DNA of 64,000 nt from an uncultured Collinsella sp. (lineage in GTDB: Bacteria > Actinomycetota > Coriobacteriia > Coriobacteriales > Coriobacteriaceae), in assembly GCA_900543025.1 (NCBI GenBank), contig UQPP01000005.1, positions 13,532 through 77,531 of the forward strand, read 5' to 3'. The translations under genes and the position numbers were made by a program. Positions 1-8,365 of this stretch are shown piece after piece. Within the stretch, counting starts at the first letter, position 1. The number at the start of each line of letters is the position of its first letter. The notes under the pieces are model-generated. The model was given only the letters and a program-made list of their open reading frames with translations, had not been told where the DNA came from and did not search any database.

Positions 1-1021
1 GATGGTCAAGGACACCAATCGCCCCGAGGTTATCGGCGGCATCGGTGGCTTTGGTGGCTTATTCTCGGCCGCCGCGCTTAAGGATATGGAAGACCCGATT
101 CTGATTAGCGGTACCGACGGCGTGGGCACCAAGCTCGTGCTCGCCCAGATCATGGACCGTCACGAGACGGTGGGCCAGGACCTGGTCGCTATGTGCGTCA
201 ACGACATTCTGGCTTCGGGCGCCGAGCCGCTGTTTTTCCTGGACTACGTTGCCATCGGTCACATCGAGGCCGAGCACATGGCAAAGATCATCAAGGGCGT
301 GGCCGATGGCTGCAAGCTCGCGGGCTGCGCGCTCGTGGGCGGCGAGATGGCCGAGCACCCCGGCGTCATGGCTCCTGCCGACTACGACCTCGCCGGCTTT
401 ACCGTGGGTGTCGTCGATCGTCCCAAGATGCTCGACCCCGCGAACGTCCGCCCCGGCGACGTGATTCTGGGCCTGCCTTCCACCGGTGTGCACTCCAACG
501 GCTACTCGCTCGTGCGTAAGGTCATCGGCGTCGACGGTATTAAGCCGGGCACGCCCGAGGCCGCCGCTAAGGCCGAGGAGCTGAGCCGTCCGCTCGAGGA
601 ACTCGGCGGCGCATCGCTGGCAGACGCCCTGCTGGCTCCCACGCGCATCTACGTCAAGCCGATTCTGGAGCTGCTGCGCGGCGGCGCCAACGTGCACGCT
701 ATCGCCCACATCACTGGCGGCGGTATTACCGAGAACCTCAACCGCGCGCTTGCCGACGACGTCGACGCCGTGGTCACCCGCAACGGCGCCGAGATGGGTT
801 GGGACGTTCCGCCCGTCATCACCTACGTGTCGCGCCAGGCCGAGCTCGCGCCCAACGAGGCATGCAAGACCTTCAACATGGGCGTTGGCCTGTGCCTGAT
901 CGTCGCCCCCGAGGACGAGGCTGTCGTGACCGAGGCCCTGGTCGCGCTGGGCGAGAAGCCGTTCCGCGTGGGCGAGTGCGTCGAGGGCTCCGGTAAGGTC
1001 GTGTACTCCGATGAGCGCTAA
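1..1021 (+). CDS. purM: Phosphoribosylformylglycinamidine cyclo-ligase (AIR synthetase), 5' truncated by window edge
   Basis: This cytosolic enzyme closes formylglycinamidine ribotide to aminoimidazole ribotide with ATP, the fifth step of purine synthesis. The readable 339 residues begin inside the protein: the GGIGGFGGLF motif sits about 10 residues in, where complete PurM proteins have some 30 residues before it, so the true start lies outside the window. The conserved GTDGVGTKL nucleotide-binding loop (about residue 39) and GGEMAEHPGVM follow, and the rest matches the family to the end. It overlaps purN by 11 bp, which indicates translational coupling in one purine operon. Confidence 0.96.
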   Translation, partial: MVKDTNRPEVIGGIGGFGGLFSAAALKDMEDPILISGTDGVGTKLVLAQIMDRHETVGQDLVAMCVNDILASGAEPLFFLDYVAIGHIEAEHMAKIIKGVADGCKLAGCALVGGEMAEHPGVMAPADYDLAGFTVGVVDRPKMLDPANVRPGDVILGLPSTGVHSNGYSLVRKVIGVDGIKPGTPEAAAKAEELSRPLEELGGASLADALLAPTRIYVKPILELLRGGANVHAIAHITGGGITENLNRALADDVDAVVTRNGAEMGWDVPPVITYVSRQAELAPNEACKTFNMGVGLCLIVAPEDEAVVTEALVALGEKPFRVGECVEGSGKVVYSDER

Positions 1022-1712
1022 CGAGCAGATGGCTGCTGCCGCGAGCCTGGGCTTTGTGCCCTACACCCGTCCGACCGGCACCGATACGGCCGAGCCGCTC
1101 AAGATCGGTGTGCTCATCAGCGGTTCGGGTACCAACCTGCAGGCGCTGATCGATCTGATCGCCGCCGGCAAGCTCAACGCTTCGATTGAGCTTGTGGTGT
1201 CGAGCCGTCCTTCGGCTAAGGGTTTGCAGCGCGCTGAGCGCGCGGGCATCCAGACGCTCACGCTGTCCAAGGATGTCTACGCCGACCCCATCGCCGCTGA
1301 CGAGATCATCGCGCACGAGCTTCTCGAGCGCGGCTGCGAGTATGTGGTCATGGCCGGTTACATGCGCATGGTGCACACGCCGCTGCTGGCGGCGTTTCCC
1401 AACCGCGTGGTCAACTTGCATCCGGCACTGCTGCCGAGCTTTACCGGTGCGCATGCGATCGACGATGCCTTTGCGCGCGGCGTCAAGGTAACCGGTGTGA
1501 CCGTGCACTTTGCCAACGAGATCTACGACAACGGCCCCATCATCGCCCAGCGCGCGCTGGCTGTTGAGGAGGGCTGGGACGTCGACACGCTCGAGGAGCA
1601 CATCCACGCGATTGAGCACGTGCTGTATCCCGAGGTCGTGCAGATGCTCGCCGACGGCCGCGTCCACGTGCTGGAGAGCGGCAAGGTCGCAATTGACGCG
1701 CCTCGCGGCTAG
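1011..1712 (+). CDS. purN: Phosphoribosylglycinamide formyltransferase (GAR transformylase)
   Basis: PurN transfers the formyl group of 10-formyltetrahydrofolate to GAR in purine synthesis. The 233-residue protein has a 30-residue N-terminal extension, then the family core: ISGSGTNLQALID, the catalytic stretch NLHPALLPSFTGAHA (catalytic Asn and His in the usual spacing) and GVTVHF followed by IYDNGPII. The start at 1011 lies inside purM. A later start nearer to KIGVLISG would give a length closer to 200, but the overlap with purM favours the early one. A hairpin terminator follows at 1743-1787, so purN looks like the last gene of the operon. Confidence 0.95.
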   Translation: MSANEQMAAAASLGFVPYTRPTGTDTAEPLKIGVLISGSGTNLQALIDLIAAGKLNASIELVVSSRPSAKGLQRAERAGIQTLTLSKDVYADPIAADEIIAHELLERGCEYVVMAGYMRMVHTPLLAAFPNRVVNLHPALLPSFTGAHAIDDAFARGVKVTGVTVHFANEIYDNGPIIAQRALAVEEGWDVDTLEEHIHAIEHVLYPEVVQMLADGRVHVLESGKVAIDAPRG

Positions 1713-1742
1713 CGGCGCACAGTACAATTTAGCCGAGTAGTC

Positions 1743-1787
1743 AGGGTGGTCATTGGCGCCAAGGCGCACGTGGCCACCCTTTGTTTT
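1743..1787 (+). terminator. Rho-independent terminator after purN
   Basis: AGGGTGGTC (1743-1751) pairs with GGCCACCCT (1772-1780), with a smaller GGCGCC/GGCGC pairing inside. The run TTTGTTTT follows directly. Confidence 0.8.
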
Positions 1788-1790
1788 GGG

Positions 1791-1846
1791 TAGTCACCTG
1801 CGACGTTCTTTAACGACTAGTCATTCAAGAACGTCGCAGGTGACTA
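1791..1846. repeat. 20-bp perfect inverted repeat (GACGTTCTT family)
   Basis: Positions 1791-1810 are the exact reverse complement of 1827-1846, separated by 16 bp. The arms begin TAGTCA and end GACGTTCTT, the vocabulary of the small repeats at 2341, 4364, 51239 and 59760. It sits between the purN terminator and the next gene. Confidence 0.85.
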
Positions 1847-1864
1847 GGTGAGAGAGGTGAGCGC

Positions 1865-2329
1865 ATGGCGGATAACGAAGCGCTGTTTACGCCTGAGCTG
1901 GTGTTTTTTGATTGGGAGTGCGCGACGCCGGGCGAGGTGTTTGCGCGGCTCGAGGGTGAGCTTGCCCCGCGCGGCTACATTGCCGACGGTTGGCTCGACG
2001 CCGTTCGCACGCGCGAGGATGCCTATCCCACGGGTCTTGCCATGCCGGCGGCAAACATTGCCATTCCGCATACCGATCCGGGATTTGTGGCCAAGCCCTA
2101 TATCGCGGTGGTGAAGCCCGCCGCGCCCGTGACATTTAACGCTATGGCTGGCATGGGCGCTCCGGTGCCGGCGCAGATCGTCATCAATCTGGGTATTGCC
2201 GAGCCGGGCGGTCAGGTCGAGGCCCTGCAGGCGCTCATGAACATCTTTATGGACGCCGATGCCGCAGGCGACGTGCTCGGCCAGACCACGCCCCAGGGCA
2301 TGGTCGACGCCATCCGCCGTCACTTCTAA
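1865..2329 (+). CDS. PTS sugar transporter subunit IIA (fructose/galactitol type)
   Basis: This 154-residue single-domain protein matches the mannitol/fructose/galactitol IIA family, which receives phosphate from HPr on a histidine and passes it to IIB. The phospho-acceptor is probably the His of AIPHTD (about residue 68), embedded in the family pattern of a Gly-Leu-Ala-Met-Pro stretch followed by IPHTD. No IIB or IIC gene is adjacent, so the protein either serves a transporter encoded elsewhere or has a regulatory role. GTG/ATG starts compete around 1848-1865; the ATG at 1865 follows a purine-rich GAGAGAGGTGAGCGC stretch and is preferred. Confidence 0.85.
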   Translation: MADNEALFTPELVFFDWECATPGEVFARLEGELAPRGYIADGWLDAVRTREDAYPTGLAMPAANIAIPHTDPGFVAKPYIAVVKPAAPVTFNAMAGMGAPVPAQIVINLGIAEPGGQVEALQALMNIFMDADAAGDVLGQTTPQGMVDAIRRHF

Positions 2330-2340
2330 GGTGGGGCTAA

Positions 2341-2489
2341 GCCGGCACTTGGGGACGTTCCTTTTCTGCCGGCACTTGGGGACTGTCCCTAACTGCCGGC
2401 ACATAAAGAACGTCCCCAACTGCCAAGTGCCGCATCTGTCCCCTTTGCACCAAAATGGTGCAGATTAACCTGTCCCCAATGCACCAAGC
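2341..2489. repeat. Complex intergenic repeat, GGGGAC-GTCC family
   Basis: The stretch holds repeated GGCACTTGGGGAC units (2345 and 2371) and their inverse near 2407-2431 (AAGAACGTCCCC, then AAGTGCC). A small hairpin TGCACC/GGTGCA follows at 2446-2462, then CCTGTCCCCAATGCACC. It fills the gap between the IIA gene and the foldase gene, and no coding potential is evident. Confidence 0.75.
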
Positions 2490-2553
2490 GTGTCGCGGGG
2501 GCCGCGTTGTGACACAATGGCGTTTGTTCGATTCGTTATGCGAAAGGCCAACT

Positions 2554-3777
2554 ATGGCAAATAAGAAAAAGAACCCCGCACCCGAGCCGACGCCCGAGCA
2601 GCAGGCTCGCGCCGCCTCTAGCTCTCGCAAGAAGCAGCGCAAGACCTATGTGTCCAAGACCGTCAAGATTGTCCTGGTGGTCATCGGCGTGCTGGCGATG
2701 CTGCTTTCCGTCTCGGCCATGGCGTGCTCCGGCCTGATGTCACAGACCGAAAGTGCCAGCTCGGGCTATAAGCTTACTGGTGGCGTGGCTGCCACTATCA
2801 ACGGCACCAACCTCACCGAGGACACCGTGACCAAGCAGATCATGAGCATGCGCACGTCCTACGGCTACACCAAGGACAAGGACTGGGCACAGTACCTGGT
2901 CGACAACGACCTCACGCCCAAGAAGTATCGCAAGCAGCTCATCGACTCTTACACGCAGCAGATCCTGCTTCAGCAAGCGCAGAAGGAAAACGGCGTAACC
3001 GTCTCGGACGAGGAGGTCGAGAAGGCTTGGAAGGACGCCTGCAAGAGTGCCGGCGGCGCCAAGGCTTTCAAGAAGACCCTTAAGACTTACGGCTACACCG
3101 AGGACACCTACAAGGATTCGCTCAAGGAGAGCCTGGCGCAGCAGAAGCTCAAGGATGCCGTGGCACCCACCAGCAAGCCCAAGGACAGCGAGATTGTCGA
3201 TTACATCAATGAGAACCTGTCCAACTACAATGACGCCCGTCGTTCGTCGAATATCCTGATCAAGGTCGATTCCGACGCTTCCGACGAGGACAAGGCTGCT
3301 GCCAAGGCCAAAGCGCAGGAGTGCCTGGACAAGATCAACTCCGGCGAGCTGAGCTTTGAGGACGCCGTGAAGCAGTACTCCGACGACACCGGCTCCAAGG
3401 AGAAGAAGGGCGATGTGGGCTGGGACAAGCTCACCACCTTCGTCGACAGCTACCAGGCGGCGCTCGAGGGGCTCAACAAGGGCGATGTGAGCGACGTCGT
3501 CGAGTCGACCTATGGTTATCACATCATCAAGTGCACCGACTACTTCCATGTCGATAATCAGGTCGATGACATTAAGCAGGTGCCCAAGGACATCAAGAAG
3601 TACGTCTCCAACGTGGTGAAGACGCAGGCGGCAAGCACCGCGTACAGCGAGTGGCTGGAGCAGTACAAGAAGGATGCCGACATCACCGTTAACCCCATGC
3701 CCAAGGACGTGCCCTACAACGTCAGCCTGAAGGGCGTCACCAAGAGTTCGACCGACAATTCGTCGACGACTGAGTAA
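2554..3777 (+). CDS. Membrane-anchored peptidyl-prolyl cis-trans isomerase (parvulin / SurA-PrsA type)
   Basis: This extracytoplasmic foldase catalyses prolyl isomerisation of exported proteins. A basic cytoplasmic head of about 40 residues precedes one hydrophobic segment (VKIVLVVIGVLAMLLSVSAM, about residues 38-57). An all-helical SurA_N-like chaperone region comes next, and a PpiC rotamase domain (about residues 225-330) follows, with the typical SNILIK, FEDAVKQYSDD, GDVGW and STYGYHIIK elements. The hydrophobic segment ends SAMAC, a weak lipobox, so it may be a lipoprotein like PrsA or a simple membrane anchor. The ATG at 2554 is preferred over a longer frame from 2455 because GAAAGG lies upstream and the extension is repeat-derived. 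Confidence 0.9.
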   Translation: MANKKKNPAPEPTPEQQARAASSSRKKQRKTYVSKTVKIVLVVIGVLAMLLSVSAMACSGLMSQTESASSGYKLTGGVAATINGTNLTEDTVTKQIMSMRTSYGYTKDKDWAQYLVDNDLTPKKYRKQLIDSYTQQILLQQAQKENGVTVSDEEVEKAWKDACKSAGGAKAFKKTLKTYGYTEDTYKDSLKESLAQQKLKDAVAPTSKPKDSEIVDYINENLSNYNDARRSSNILIKVDSDASDEDKAAAKAKAQECLDKINSGELSFEDAVKQYSDDTGSKEKKGDVGWDKLTTFVDSYQAALEGLNKGDVSDVVESTYGYHIIKCTDYFHVDNQVDDIKQVPKDIKKYVSNVVKTQAASTAYSEWLEQYKKDADITVNPMPKDVPYNVSLKGVTKSSTDNSSTTE

Positions 3778-3831
3778 TCATGGGGCGGCGCCCGTGTGAG
3801 TGCCGCCCACACTATTGAGGAGGATTTGCAG

Positions 3832-4275
3832 ATGACCAACGAAGAGCTGCAGAAGGAAATGATCGCGGCCATGAAGGCCAAGGACAAGGTTCGCCTGTCT
3901 ATCATTCGCCAGGTTAAGGCCGAGGTGAAGAACATCGAGGTCAACGAGCGCCGTGATGTGACCGAGGAAGACGTCAACAGCATGATCAAGCGTCTGATTA
4001 AGCAGACGAGCGAGACGCTGGAGATGTCCATCAAGGCCGGCACCGACCAAGAGCGTACCGACAACCTGACCGAGCAGGTCAAAATTCTGGAGAGCCTGCT
4101 GCCCGCGCAGGTTTCGGGCGAGGAGCTCGAGGCTCTGATCGAGCAGGTCATCGCCGAGCTGGGCGCGACCTCTAAGAAGCAGATGGGCCAGGTTATGGGC
4201 GCACTCGGCAAGGCCACCGGCGGTAACTTCGACAAGCCGGCAGCAGCAAAGATCGTCGGTGCTAAACTCGCGTAG
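3832..4275 (+). CDS. yqeY: GatB/YqeY domain protein
   Basis: This 147-residue protein is the usual length of the YqeY family, which resembles the C-terminal tRNA-binding domain of the amidotransferase subunit GatB. It shows the family opening (ELQKEMIAAMKAKDKVRLSIIRQVKAEVKNIE) and the C-terminal half with GQVMGALGKATGG and a final AAKIVGAKL. The exact cellular role of YqeY is unsettled; a tRNA-related function is inferred from the domain. The ATG at 3832 has a strong GAGGAGG upstream. A terminator follows at 4305. Confidence 0.93.
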   Translation: MTNEELQKEMIAAMKAKDKVRLSIIRQVKAEVKNIEVNERRDVTEEDVNSMIKRLIKQTSETLEMSIKAGTDQERTDNLTEQVKILESLLPAQVSGEELEALIEQVIAELGATSKKQMGQVMGALGKATGGNFDKPAAAKIVGAKLA

Positions 4276-4304
4276 GGGCCGAGCGGTACATAGTTGATGT
4301 TGAG

Positions 4305-4336
4305 GGGGCGTGACCATTGCGGTCGCGCCCCTTTTT
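4305..4336 (+). terminator. Rho-independent terminator after yqeY
   Basis: GGGGCG-T-GACC pairs with GGTC-G-CGCCCC across a short loop, followed by TTTTT at 4332-4336. Confidence 0.85.
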
Positions 4337-4363
4337 GCTGGGCTGGGCACTCATTGGGGAGGT

Positions 4364-4432
4364 ACTCATTGGGGACAGACTTAAATGAGTACCCGCTCAT
4401 TGGGTACTCATTTAAGTCTGTCCCCAATGAGT
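4364..4432. repeat. 31-bp perfect inverted repeat (ACTCATTGGGGAC family)
   Basis: Positions 4364-4394 are the exact reverse complement of 4402-4432, with a 7-bp loop. A partial copy of the arm (ACTCATTGGGGA) also lies just upstream at 4350. The arms contain ACTTAAATGAGT and the GGGGACAGAC / GTCTGTCCCC core that recurs at 51239-51408. Confidence 0.9.
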
Positions 4433-4537
4433 GGGTTAAAGGTTGCGGGTTCTTTACGGGGATGTAGCGTGGGCTGCGGAAACGTGGTTTCTTCCGTACA
4501 ATAGTTCAACTCGTGTAAACGCAGGGAAGGGACATTC

Positions 4538-5269
4538 ATGGCAGACATGATCGAGATCAAGCATCTCAACAAGTACTTTGGCGACCTGCATGTGCTCAAA
4601 GATATCAATCTCACCGTCAAGCGCGGCGAGAAGCTCGTAATGATCGGGCCTTCCGGCTCGGGTAAGTCGACGCTCATCCGTTGCGTCGATTATCTGGAGG
4701 AACCCACGTCGGGCGAGGTCGTCATCGACGGTACGCCGCTCACCAAAAAGAACCACCTGGAGATGGCTCGCAAGTACAGCTCCATGGTGTTTCAGCAGTT
4801 CAACCTGTATCCCAACATGACGGTGCTGGGCAACCTGACGCTCGCGCCCATCAAGCTGCAAAAGAAGAGCAAGGAGGAGGCGACCGAGATCGCCATCGCC
4901 GCGCTCAAGCGCGTCGGCATGGCGCATAAGGCCGGCGAGTATCCGCAGAATCTCTCGGGCGGTCAGCAGCAGCGCATCGCCATCGCCCGCGCCCTGTGCA
5001 CCAAGCAGCCCATCATCCTGTTTGACGAGCCGACCTCGGCACTCGACCCCGAGATGGTCCAGGAAGTCCTGGACGTTATGATTGAGCTCGCGCAGGAGGA
5101 CATCACCATGATTTGCGTGACGCACGAGATGGGCTTTGCGCGCCAGGTGGCCGACCGCGTCATCTTTATGGAGGACGGCCGCATTCTGGAGGAGGGCACG
5201 CCCGAGCACTTCTTCGATAACCCCGAGAACCCGCGCTGCCGCGAGTTCCTGTCCAAGATTCTGCACTAG
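4538..5269 (+). CDS. Polar amino-acid ABC transporter ATP-binding protein (GlnQ type)
   Basis: This 243-residue ATPase energises a binding-protein-dependent amino-acid importer at the membrane. Walker A is GPSGSGKST (about residues 37-45), followed by the Q-loop (VFQQFNLYPNMT), signature LSGGQQQR, Walker B (IILFDEPTSALD) and H-loop (CVTHEMGFA). The FQQFNLYPHMT-like Q-loop and the length are typical of the GlnQ/HisP subgroup. It opens a four-gene unit with the binding protein and two permeases. A TACAAT hexamer at 4497-4502 may be the -10 element, although no good -35 is visible. Confidence 0.95.
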   Translation: MADMIEIKHLNKYFGDLHVLKDINLTVKRGEKLVMIGPSGSGKSTLIRCVDYLEEPTSGEVVIDGTPLTKKNHLEMARKYSSMVFQQFNLYPNMTVLGNLTLAPIKLQKKSKEEATEIAIAALKRVGMAHKAGEYPQNLSGGQQQRIAIARALCTKQPIILFDEPTSALDPEMVQEVLDVMIELAQEDITMICVTHEMGFARQVADRVIFMEDGRILEEGTPEHFFDNPENPRCREFLSKILH

Positions 5270-5274
5270 GCGCG

Positions 5275-6153
5275 GTGATGGACATGACGGATATGACGAG
5301 GGCGGCCGTGTCGCGCCGTCGCTTTTTGCAGCTGGCTGGCGCCGGCATGCTTGCGCTGACGGGGACCGCGCTTACCGGTTGCGGCAACTCCACCAGCGGC
5401 GAGGGCTCCGACAAGGGGTCCAAGCTTGCGGCCATCAAGTCGCGTGGCCATCTGAATGCCGGCGTTAAGAAGGACGTTCCCGGCTATGGCTATTACGACA
5501 CCGCCAAGGGCCGCTTTGAGGGCATGGAAGTCGATTTGTGCTACCAGATCGCCGCTGCCGTCTTTGGCGTGAGCTACAAGGATGCTCGCGTCCAGGAGCT
5601 TGTCGAGTTTACCGACGTAACGCCCAAGACGCGCGGCCCGCTGATCGATAACGGCCAGCTCGATGTGGTCGCGGCGACCTACACCATCACGGACGAGCGC
5701 AAGAAGAGCTGGGATTTCTCGACGCCGTACCGCACCGACTACGTGGGACTCATGGTCAAGAAGCGTTCGGGCTTTACCTCGATTGAGGATCTGGACGGCA
5801 AGGTCATTGGCGTGAGCCAGGGCGCCACCACGCAGAGCCTGATTGAGCAGATGATCAAGGACAACGGCTTTAGCTGCAAGCCCGAGTTTAGGGCCTTTAG
5901 CGGCTACCCCATCATCAAGAGCTCGCTCGACGCCGGCAATATCGACGTCTTTGCCATGGACCGCTCCACGCTGGCCGGTTACATGAACGAGACCGTTGAG
6001 CTGCTGCAGCCCGAAGTCAAGTTTGGCGAGCAGGGCTACGGCGTGGCGACCAAGAAGGGCTGCGACCTTTCGGCCGTGGTTGATCAGGTGATTTGCGATC
6101 GCCTGGCCGATGGCTGGCTCGACCAAGAGGTTAAGACCTGGGGTCTTGTATAG
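5275..6153 (+). CDS. Amino-acid ABC transporter substrate-binding lipoprotein
   Basis: This family 3 solute-binding protein captures the amino acid outside the membrane and delivers it to the permeases. The signal region carries SRRRFLQLAG, a twin-arginine-like motif, then a hydrophobic stretch and the lipobox LTGC (Cys about residue 37), so it is predicted to be lipid-anchored. The mature part has the expected periplasmic-binding fold landmarks: IKSRGHLNAGVKKDVPGYGY, FEGMEVDLCYQIA, TYTITDERKKSWDFSTPY and a QGATTQSL hinge region. It starts 5 bp after the ATPase gene. Several starts (GTG 5275, ATG 5278, 5284, 5293) are possible. The ligand cannot be read from sequence. Confidence 0.92.
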   Translation: MMDMTDMTRAAVSRRRFLQLAGAGMLALTGTALTGCGNSTSGEGSDKGSKLAAIKSRGHLNAGVKKDVPGYGYYDTAKGRFEGMEVDLCYQIAAAVFGVSYKDARVQELVEFTDVTPKTRGPLIDNGQLDVVAATYTITDERKKSWDFSTPYRTDYVGLMVKKRSGFTSIEDLDGKVIGVSQGATTQSLIEQMIKDNGFSCKPEFRAFSGYPIIKSSLDAGNIDVFAMDRSTLAGYMNETVELLQPEVKFGEQGYGVATKKGCDLSAVVDQVICDRLADGWLDQEVKTWGLV

Positions 6154-6178
6154 GCGCATCGTCCAAGGAAGGAATCAA

Positions 6179-6925
6179 ATGCTCGAAGGATTATTTGACG
6201 CCGACCGTTGGTCGACGACATTTCAAAACATGGGGCCCTTCTGGGAGGGCTTTGGCGTGACGCTACAGGTGGTCGTTGCCGGTCTGCTGCTGTCGCTGGT
6301 GCTGGGCACGCTGCTGGGCGTGTTCTCTACCACTCGCTCGCGCGTACTGCGCGCCATAAGCCGCGTGTACGTGGAGTTTTACCAGAACACCCCATTGCCC
6401 GTGCAGGTGCTCTTTATGTACATGGCCGGTCCGCAGTTTTTGCAGGCCATAACCGGTGCCGATCAGCCGGTGCGCATCGCGCCGTTCGTGCTGGGCTTCT
6501 TGGGCGTGGGCCTGTATCACGCGGCCTACATTTCGGAGGTCATCCGCACCGGTATCGAGGCGGTTCCGCGCGGTCAGATGGAGGCGGCCCAGAGCCAGGG
6601 CTTCACCCGTGCGCAGGCGTACTGGTACATCGTGCTGCCCCAGACATTCAAGATCATTCTGCCGCCGCTGTGTAACCAGGCACTCAACTTGGTCAAGAAC
6701 ACGTCGGTGCTGGCGCTTGTGGCCGGCGGCGACCTTATGTACCGTTCCGACAACTTTGTGAGTCTGTACGGTTACCTGCAGGGATACATCGTCTGCTGCC
6801 TTATGTACTTCATCATCTGCTTTCCGCTCGCCATGCTGGTGCAGTGGCTCGAGCGCCGCTCCAAGGAGCGTCCGCGCGGCGTGAGCCTCGCCGAGCTGGG
6901 GCTCGACAACGTAGAGGAGGCCTAG
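6179..6925 (+). CDS. Amino-acid ABC transporter permease (His/Glu/Gln/Arg family)
   Basis: This 248-residue inner-membrane permease has about five transmembrane segments and the family EAA-type coupling loop (RGQMEAAQSQGFTRAQAYWYIVLPQTFKIILP). The segment YVEFYQNTPLPVQVLFMY is diagnostic of the polar amino-acid subfamily. It pairs with the permease that begins 3 bp downstream. The ATG at 6179 follows AAGGAAGGAATCAA. A longer frame back to 6110 would run into the binding-protein gene and is rejected. Confidence 0.94.
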   Translation: MLEGLFDADRWSTTFQNMGPFWEGFGVTLQVVVAGLLLSLVLGTLLGVFSTTRSRVLRAISRVYVEFYQNTPLPVQVLFMYMAGPQFLQAITGADQPVRIAPFVLGFLGVGLYHAAYISEVIRTGIEAVPRGQMEAAQSQGFTRAQAYWYIVLPQTFKIILPPLCNQALNLVKNTSVLALVAGGDLMYRSDNFVSLYGYLQGYIVCCLMYFIICFPLAMLVQWLERRSKERPRGVSLAELGLDNVEEA

Positions 6926-6928
6926 CGC

Positions 6929-7567
6929 ATGGAAATCTTCAACGCGACCAACCTGCTCTACATTTGGGGCGGCTTTGTTAAGACGATCGAGATCTCGGCG
7001 CTGTCGATCTTTTTCTCGCTCATCTTTGGCACGGTGCTGGCGCTTGTTAAAAGCTATGCGCCCCGCCCGTTCCGTATTTTGGTGAGCGCCTATATCGAGC
7101 TGTTCCGTTGCACGCCGAACCTGCTGTGGATCCTGTTTATCTACTTTACAGTGCAGGGTTTGGACATTGTGATTTCGACCATCGCCTTTACGCTGTTTAC
7201 CAGCGCTGTTATGGCCGAGATTGTGCGCGGCGGCCTCAACTCGATTCCGCGCGGCCAGTTTGAGGCAGCGCAGAGCCAGGGCTTTGGCTTCTTTGCCACC
7301 ATGCGCTACATCATTCTGCCGCAGACGTTTAAGACGATTATTCCGGCGCTGTTTAGCCAGTGCACGACCGTCATCAAGGACAGCTCGTATCTTTCGGGCA
7401 TTAACGTGGCCGAGCTCATGTACACGGCAAACGTCGTGATGGCCCACGCGATCGATCTGTCGCAGGTGCTTATGCTCTACGGCCTGGTGTTTGCGATGTA
7501 CTTTGTGCTCAACTTTGGTATCTCGCTGCTGGTTCGCGCATATCAGAGGCGAATGGTGGCAGCGTAG
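6929..7567 (+). CDS. Amino-acid ABC transporter permease (second subunit)
   Basis: This 212-residue permease has the same architecture as its neighbour, with YIELFRCTPNLLWILFIYF and the coupling loop RGQFEAAQSQGFGFFATMRYIILPQTF. The two proteins presumably form the heterodimeric channel driven by the ATPase encoded at 4538. It starts 3 bp after the previous stop. The operon appears to end here: a 13-14 bp inverted repeat at 7569-7599 follows directly. Confidence 0.94.
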   Translation: MEIFNATNLLYIWGGFVKTIEISALSIFFSLIFGTVLALVKSYAPRPFRILVSAYIELFRCTPNLLWILFIYFTVQGLDIVISTIAFTLFTSAVMAEIVRGGLNSIPRGQFEAAQSQGFGFFATMRYIILPQTFKTIIPALFSQCTTVIKDSSYLSGINVAELMYTANVVMAHAIDLSQVLMLYGLVFAMYFVLNFGISLLVRAYQRRMVAA

Positions 7568-7568
7568 A

Positions 7569-7599
7569 ATGTGGCAAAGGGACAGCCCCTTTGTCACAT
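7569..7599. repeat. Small inverted repeat between permease and kinase-like gene
   Basis: ATGTGGCAAAGGG (7569-7581) is nearly complementary to CCCCTTTGTCACAT (7586-7599). No T-tract follows, so it may be a repeat-family hairpin and not a classical terminator. Confidence 0.6.
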
Positions 7600-7615
7600 A
7601 GAGAAAGGAATCGCG

Positions 7616-8239
7616 ATGAGCGATCTGGAGAACAAGAAGAATCCTGTGGTCATTACCATCGCGCGCGACTTTGGCGCCGAGGGCCACGAGATTGGTCGCA
7701 TGCTTGCCGACGAGTTGGGGATTCCACTGTACGATAACGAGCTGCTGGTGCGTGCGTCGCTGCGCGCGGGCGAGTCGCTCGACAAGATGGCCGCCTACGA
7801 CGAGCGTCTGGCCGTGGAGAACATGGCGTTTCTGCCCGACCGCTACGATGCGCGCTCGTACTCGGATAAGTTGTTCCAAAAGATGAGCCAGGTGATTTTG
7901 GATCTGGGCGAGACCGAGAGCTGCATTATCGAAGGTCGTCTGTCCGATTACCTGTTGCGTAACAACCCCAACCACATTGCCGTGTTGGTGACCGCACCCT
8001 TTGAGGACCGCGTCGAGATCGTGCGCAAGAAGCGCGGACTTAACAAAAAGAAGGGCGCCAAGTTGGTCAAGCAGCAGCAGAAGGCGCGCGAGGCGTTCTA
8101 TAAGCGCTATAGCGCCGGCAAGTGGAAGATGACGAGCGGTAAAGACATCGTCGTCAACCGCGCCAAGCTGGGCCGCGAAGGCTGCAAGGACGTCATCGCC
8201 GCGGCCTACCGCTACAAAGTAGCGCAGCTCGAAGGCTAA
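7616..8239 (+). CDS. Cytidylate kinase-like family protein
   Basis: This 207-residue protein belongs to the cytidylate-kinase-like group (Cytidylate_kin2), whose members resemble P-loop CMP kinases. The N-terminus ITIARDFGAEGHEIGRMLADELGIPLYDNELL aligns with that family, but the usual GxxGxGKS P-loop is replaced by ARDFGAEGHEIG, as is normal for this group. IIEGRLSDYLL and the C-terminal LGREGCKDVI follow. The biochemical role is not established. The ATG at 7616 follows GAGAAAGGAATCGCG. It might be co-transcribed with the importer, but the hairpin between them makes this uncertain. Confidence 0.85.
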   Translation: MSDLENKKNPVVITIARDFGAEGHEIGRMLADELGIPLYDNELLVRASLRAGESLDKMAAYDERLAVENMAFLPDRYDARSYSDKLFQKMSQVILDLGETESCIIEGRLSDYLLRNNPNHIAVLVTAPFEDRVEIVRKKRGLNKKKGAKLVKQQQKAREAFYKRYSAGKWKMTSGKDIVVNRAKLGREGCKDVIAAAYRYKVAQLEG

Positions 8240-8300
8240 CCGACCAAAACCACCACAAAGGTGCCTGTCCCCATCGTGGTGATCGGGCGGCCGGCATAGA

Positions 8301-8336
8301 AAAAGTCCCCGCCGAGCGTGTGCTCGACGGGGACTT
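8301..8336. terminator. Bidirectional terminator between convergent genes
   Basis: AAAGTCCCCG and CGGGGACTTT flank a CGAGC/GCTCG inner stem. A/T runs on both sides suit termination of the kinase-like gene (plus) and nfnB (minus). Confidence 0.85.
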
Positions 8337-8365
8337 TGCCGTTTAATGGCTAGCGCTGAGGGTGA